Origin: Candidatus Cloacimonadota bacterium
Lineage (GTDB): Bacteria; Cloacimonadota; Cloacimonadia; Cloacimonadales; TCS61
Assembly: GCA_021108055.1 (NCBI GenBank)
Contig: JAIORR010000224.1
Location: 1 to 7,460 of the forward strand
Direction: 5' to 3'
DNA length: 7,460 nucleotides
The notes below the pieces were generated by a model, which was not told where the DNA came from, ran no database searches, and was given only the letters and a program-made list of their open reading frames with translations. Below, one piece after another: positions 4,413 through 7,460 of this stretch (the first letter of the stretch is position 1; each line of letters starts with the position of its first letter). The position numbers and the translations under genes are program-made.

Positions 4413-7400
4413 ATGAAAGAGTCAAAGAAAATCTTACTTTTTCTTGTGATTTCATTTTTGTTTGTTTCACAGATTTTAGCAGTAGAGCGAATAGATAGTA
4501 AATATATTATTCGCACTTTTATTGATGAAGAAGGAAATTCGATCGATGAGATCATTGTGCCGGGAAGACCACCGGAACATCATCGGGAACCAGTAGTAAA
4601 ACTGCCGGACCCGGCAACCAGCGATGCGATCAATATCCTTTCCAATGTTCCGGCATTTGACTGGTGCTATGGATGTTCTGCAACTTCTGCCGCTATGATT
4701 GCGGGATATTATGATAACGGAAGCTATTCGAATATGTACACAGGTCCTGCTAATGGCGGTGTAGTTCCCATGAACAACAGCACCTGGGGAAGCGGAGAAT
4801 GTCCGCTCAGTGCAACCCATCAGGGTTATGACGGACTTACCGTTAAAGGACATGCGGATGATTACTGGTCTGATTATGGTTCAACTGTAGATCCGTATTA
4901 TGGCAATTGGACAGAACATGGCTACGAAGATTGTACAGCAGATTATATGGGAACGAACCAATATCAGAATTGGCAGAACACAGATGGTTCTACAACTTTT
5001 TACTATTATTCCAATGGAGCTTCACTCTATGATTACACTGCTTGTGAACCTGCACAAAAAGACGGTTGTCATGGTTTTAAACAGTTTATTGAGTCACGAG
5101 GATACAATATATTTCATGATGGATTGAATTATCAGAATTATTCACAGTATATTTATGGCTACAATGGCAATACACTCGGTTTTACATATGACCAATTCAA
5201 GACAGAGATAGATGCCGGGCGTCCTGTGATAATCCAAGTTTCCGGTCACTCTATGGTTGGATTTGGTTATGATGACAGCAGTAATCTGGTTTATATTCAC
5301 GATACTTGGGATCATAGTGATCACACAATGACCTGGGGTGGTTCATACAGCGGCATGGCACAATATGGCGTTGGTGTTTTTGTTCTGGAAGATGCTGCCA
5401 ATCCTGTTATTGCGGTAACCCCAATGTCCTTTTCTTCAACTTTAGAATTTGACCAAACAGAAGAACATAATATGTATATTACAAATGCAGGTGATCCCGG
5501 TTCTATTTTAAATTATTCTTTATCTCATGATTACACAGGCGAAATGGACAATATCTCAGGTTCCTATGTAATCTGTTCTCCCAATACATACACTGCCGGA
5601 GAGACAAGTACCTTGACTTTTACGGTTTATAATGCAAGCACAGATGTTGAATGGTTAACTGATATTTATATAGATTTTCCACCTGGCGTAACTGTGAATT
5701 CCGGTACAGACTTCGTAGGAGGACACTATGATCTTGTCTATGATGGAACTACCGGAGATGGAGCTTATTTGCATTGGTATGACGGCAATGGTGGATATGG
5801 AAATATCTATGGTGGTGAAACTGCCACTGCAACCGTAAATGTTTCAATTGATTCCGGTTTTGCTGGAGAGATGCCACTGGATTATCAAATAATCGGTGAT
5901 GATTGGGGTAGTGCACCTCATGTTGTTAATGGATCAATGACCTTATATGAAGCGAATTGGCTTAGTTACTCTCCAACATCCGGTTCTTGTAATTACAATG
6001 AAACCGATATGATAGACGTTACTTTTAATTCAACCGGACTACCGGTAGGAACATATACAGCGGATATTCTTGTAACGAATAATGGTGGTGGACCTGTAAC
6101 TGTTCCTTGCACATTAACTATTATTGATCCTCCGGATATCGAAGCTTCCCCAACTTCATTTACAGAAAATCTTAATACGGGAGATACTTCTACACAGATT
6201 CTTACAATCTATAATCATGGCGGTGAAAACCTGGATGTTTCTCTTCATATAGAAGAAACAACAGACTTCGGGAATATTAATATTACATCTGTCGTTAACA
6301 GAACAAATAATAAGGATTCAATATCTGATAGAAGCAGCAGAACCGGACAACATAATATCATCATTCAGAATGGACATCCACAAGCTTTTGATGAAATGAT
6401 CTCACAGATCGACCGAAGTTCGCTGATCTTTGCAGATGATATGGAATCCGGAACAAACGGCTGGACAACACAACTTTATGGTGGAACCACAGATGATCTG
6501 TGGCATCAGAGCCATTTATATTATAATAGTGAAAATACAAGTTGGTGGTGTGGAATTGAAGGAGTGGTTAATTATAATACAGGTAACACTATCAACACTG
6601 CCATGATCTCACCATCGATAGACCTGAATGTGTCATCAGACCAGGCAATATTGTATTTCTATGAAAATTATGATACCGAACCGAATTATGATTTTTGCAT
6701 GGTCGATATTACAATAGACGGAGGTATAAACTGGATTCCTTTACGGGGAAATTATGGTTCAGCACCAAGTGGTTCGAGCGGAGGTTGGATTTTATCATCT
6801 TTAGATCTGTCTCCTTATATTGGAAATATTGTTCAAATCCGTTTCTATTTTGATACCGGCGATGCTATTGGTAATTCATTTGTCGGCTGGTTCATGGACG
6901 ATGTGATAGTTACTACAGATAATCCGAATATTAGCTGGTTAGCATTAGATCATCACACAGATACGATAGCTCCCTATGATTCTTATGAAGAATTCCTGGT
7001 AGAATTTGATGCAGCTTCGATGATCCACGGAACATACACTGCGAATATTGTTATAGACAGCAACGATCCTCATAACCCTCAGGTAATCGTTCCTGTAACT
7101 CTGACAGTAAATAATAACCCGCCGACCATTGTTCTTCCGGATGATCTCACTTTTGCAGAAGATGGTTCTCTTATAGTCGATTTCGCTACTTATATTGATG
7201 ATTTTGACGGAGACCAATTGATTTTATCTGTCTCCGGAAATACAAATGTTGTAGTAAATATTGCCGGAAGTGTAGTTACATTCGGTGCTGTTCAGGATTG
7301 GTTTGGAACGGAAACTTTAACCTTCACGGTAAATGACGGACAAGCACGAGCAACCGCTTCCGATAATGTAGATGTGATCGTAACACCTGTGAATGATCCG

Positions 7401-7460
7401 CCTGTCCTTAACATTACAGGAACCTTTGAAGCAGATGAAGACCTGCCTTCACAGACTTAT
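4413..7460 (+). CDS. Giant secreted C39-like cysteine peptidase with adhesin-type repeats (3' partial)
   Basis: 1016 codons without a stop, running off the window. ATG 4413 is fixed by AAGGAGG four bases upstream and by a signal peptide at 1-23 (basic start, hydrophobic core, ILA cleavage site). A short propeptide-like linker precedes a C39-like papain-fold domain (about 75-325): nucleophile C88 in WCYGCSATSAAMIAGYY, then ECPLSATHQG (129-138), GHADDYW (146-152), candidate His H279 in GHSMVGFGYD and D297 in YIHDTWD. Next come two BACON/ASH-like sandwiches, 332-571 and 575-899, each interrupted by an insert: an unrecognised beta-rich segment (372-513), and a linker plus immune-inhibitor-A/MAM-like jelly roll (about 671-835, DDMESGTNGWTT to GWFMDDVIV). 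A cadherin-like 'NPP...AEDG...VNDG...VNDPP' repeat follows (901-998), and a second one begins. The protein is probably exported and surface-associated, with more repeats and perhaps a sorting domain beyond the window. The peptidase substrate is unknown. A non-catalytic role is possible, although the likely catalytic residues are all present. Confidence 0.92.
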   Translation, partial: MKESKKILLFLVISFLFVSQILAVERIDSKYIIRTFIDEEGNSIDEIIVPGRPPEHHREPVVKLPDPATSDAINILSNVPAFDWCYGCSATSAAMIAGYYDNGSYSNMYTGPANGGVVPMNNSTWGSGECPLSATHQGYDGLTVKGHADDYWSDYGSTVDPYYGNWTEHGYEDCTADYMGTNQYQNWQNTDGSTTFYYYSNGASLYDYTACEPAQKDGCHGFKQFIESRGYNIFHDGLNYQNYSQYIYGYNGNTLGFTYDQFKTEIDAGRPVIIQVSGHSMVGFGYDDSSNLVYIHDTWDHSDHTMTWGGSYSGMAQYGVGVFVLEDAANPVIAVTPMSFSSTLEFDQTEEHNMYITNAGDPGSILNYSLSHDYTGEMDNISGSYVICSPNTYTAGETSTLTFTVYNASTDVEWLTDIYIDFPPGVTVNSGTDFVGGHYDLVYDGTTGDGAYLHWYDGNGGYGNIYGGETATATVNVSIDSGFAGEMPLDYQIIGDDWGSAPHVVNGSMTLYEANWLSYSPTSGSCNYNETDMIDVTFNSTGLPVGTYTADILVTNNGGGPVTVPCTLTIIDPPDIEASPTSFTENLNTGDTSTQILTIYNHGGENLDVSLHIEETTDFGNINITSVVNRTNNKDSISDRSSRTGQHNIIIQNGHPQAFDEMISQIDRSSLIFADDMESGTNGWTTQLYGGTTDDLWHQSHLYYNSENTSWWCGIEGVVNYNTGNTINTAMISPSIDLNVSSDQAILYFYENYDTEPNYDFCMVDITIDGGINWIPLRGNYGSAPSGSSGGWILSSLDLSPYIGNIVQIRFYFDTGDAIGNSFVGWFMDDVIVTTDNPNISWLALDHHTDTIAPYDSYEEFLVEFDAASMIHGTYTANIVIDSNDPHNPQVIVPVTLTVNNNPPTIVLPDDLTFAEDGSLIVDFATYIDDFDGDQLILSVSGNTNVVVNIAGSVVTFGAVQDWFGTETLTFTVNDGQARATASDNVDVIVTPVNDPPVLNITGTFEADEDLPSQTY
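5406..6125 (+). repeat. First split BACON/ASH-like module of the large secreted protein
   Basis: Protein-level repeat. The first half (residues 332-371, VIAVTPMSFSSTLEF to LNYSLS) and second half (514-571, ANWLSYSPTSG to VPCTLTI) together match one module. The roughly 140 residues between them (nt 5526-5951) are a separate insert. Confidence 0.65.
6135..7109 (+). repeat. Second split BACON/ASH-like module of the large secreted protein
   Basis: Protein-level repeat of the preceding module. The first half (residues 575-612, DIEASPTSFTENLNTGD to LDVSLH) and second half (838-899, PNISWLALDHH to VPVTLTV) are separated by about 225 residues (nt 6249-6923). These contain a polar linker and an immune-inhibitor-A/MAM-like jelly roll. 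Confidence 0.65.

Noticed and set aside
4476..4853. Minus-strand open frame opposite the C39-like domain
   Set aside because: The plus-strand frame has a signal peptide, a strong ribosome site and peptidase motifs; the antisense frame has none.
1..7460. Mobile element, CRISPR, defence or toxin-antitoxin system
   Set aside because: No transposase, integrase, array of spaced repeats, tRNA attachment site or defence-type domain is visible in any frame.

Overview
The window reads as an ordinary chromosomal segment of an AT-rich, probably anaerobic bacterium of the FCB assemblage (Bacteroidota and relatives, most likely Cloacimonadota). The lineage is an inference from three protein types: a short Bacteroides-type phosphoglycerate dehydrogenase whose catalytic His is replaced by Lys, a CRTAC1-like FG-GAP/ASPIC protein, and a very long secreted protein built from a C39-like peptidase, BACON/ASH-like sandwiches, an immune-inhibitor-A-like jelly roll and cadherin-like 'VNDPP' repeats. 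Nothing in the sequence fixes the species.

Layout. (1) Bases 1-1269, plus strand: the 3' part of a secreted calcium-binding propeller protein (six DxDxDGxxD loops plus a C-terminal ASPIC/UnbV domain). (2) Bases 1261-2541, minus strand: folC, converging on the first gene with a 9-bp tail-to-tail overlap. (3) Bases 2552-2587: a perfect 12-bp hairpin with a T-run, read on the minus strand, between folC and the gene upstream of it. (4) Bases 2606-2971, minus strand: a small membrane-anchored protein with a pseudopilin-like body. (5) Bases 2972-3119: a divergent promoter region. (6) Bases 3120-4046, plus strand: serA. (7) Bases 4047-4412: a 366-base non-coding region with two separate foldable elements, the second lying directly against the ribosome binding site of the next gene. 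(8) Bases 4413-7460, plus strand: the first 1016 codons of a giant secreted peptidase/adhesin-like protein, open at the window end.

The genes do not form one pathway. folC (folate and one-carbon metabolism) and serA (serine, the main one-carbon donor) are metabolically related, but they are on opposite strands and not co-transcribed. The two outer genes encode cell-surface or exported proteins.

I see no mobile element, CRISPR array, tRNA or rRNA. The most interesting points are the structured leader at 4356-4408 and the unusual architecture of the large protein, in which two related beta-sandwich modules are each interrupted at the same place by a different inserted domain.
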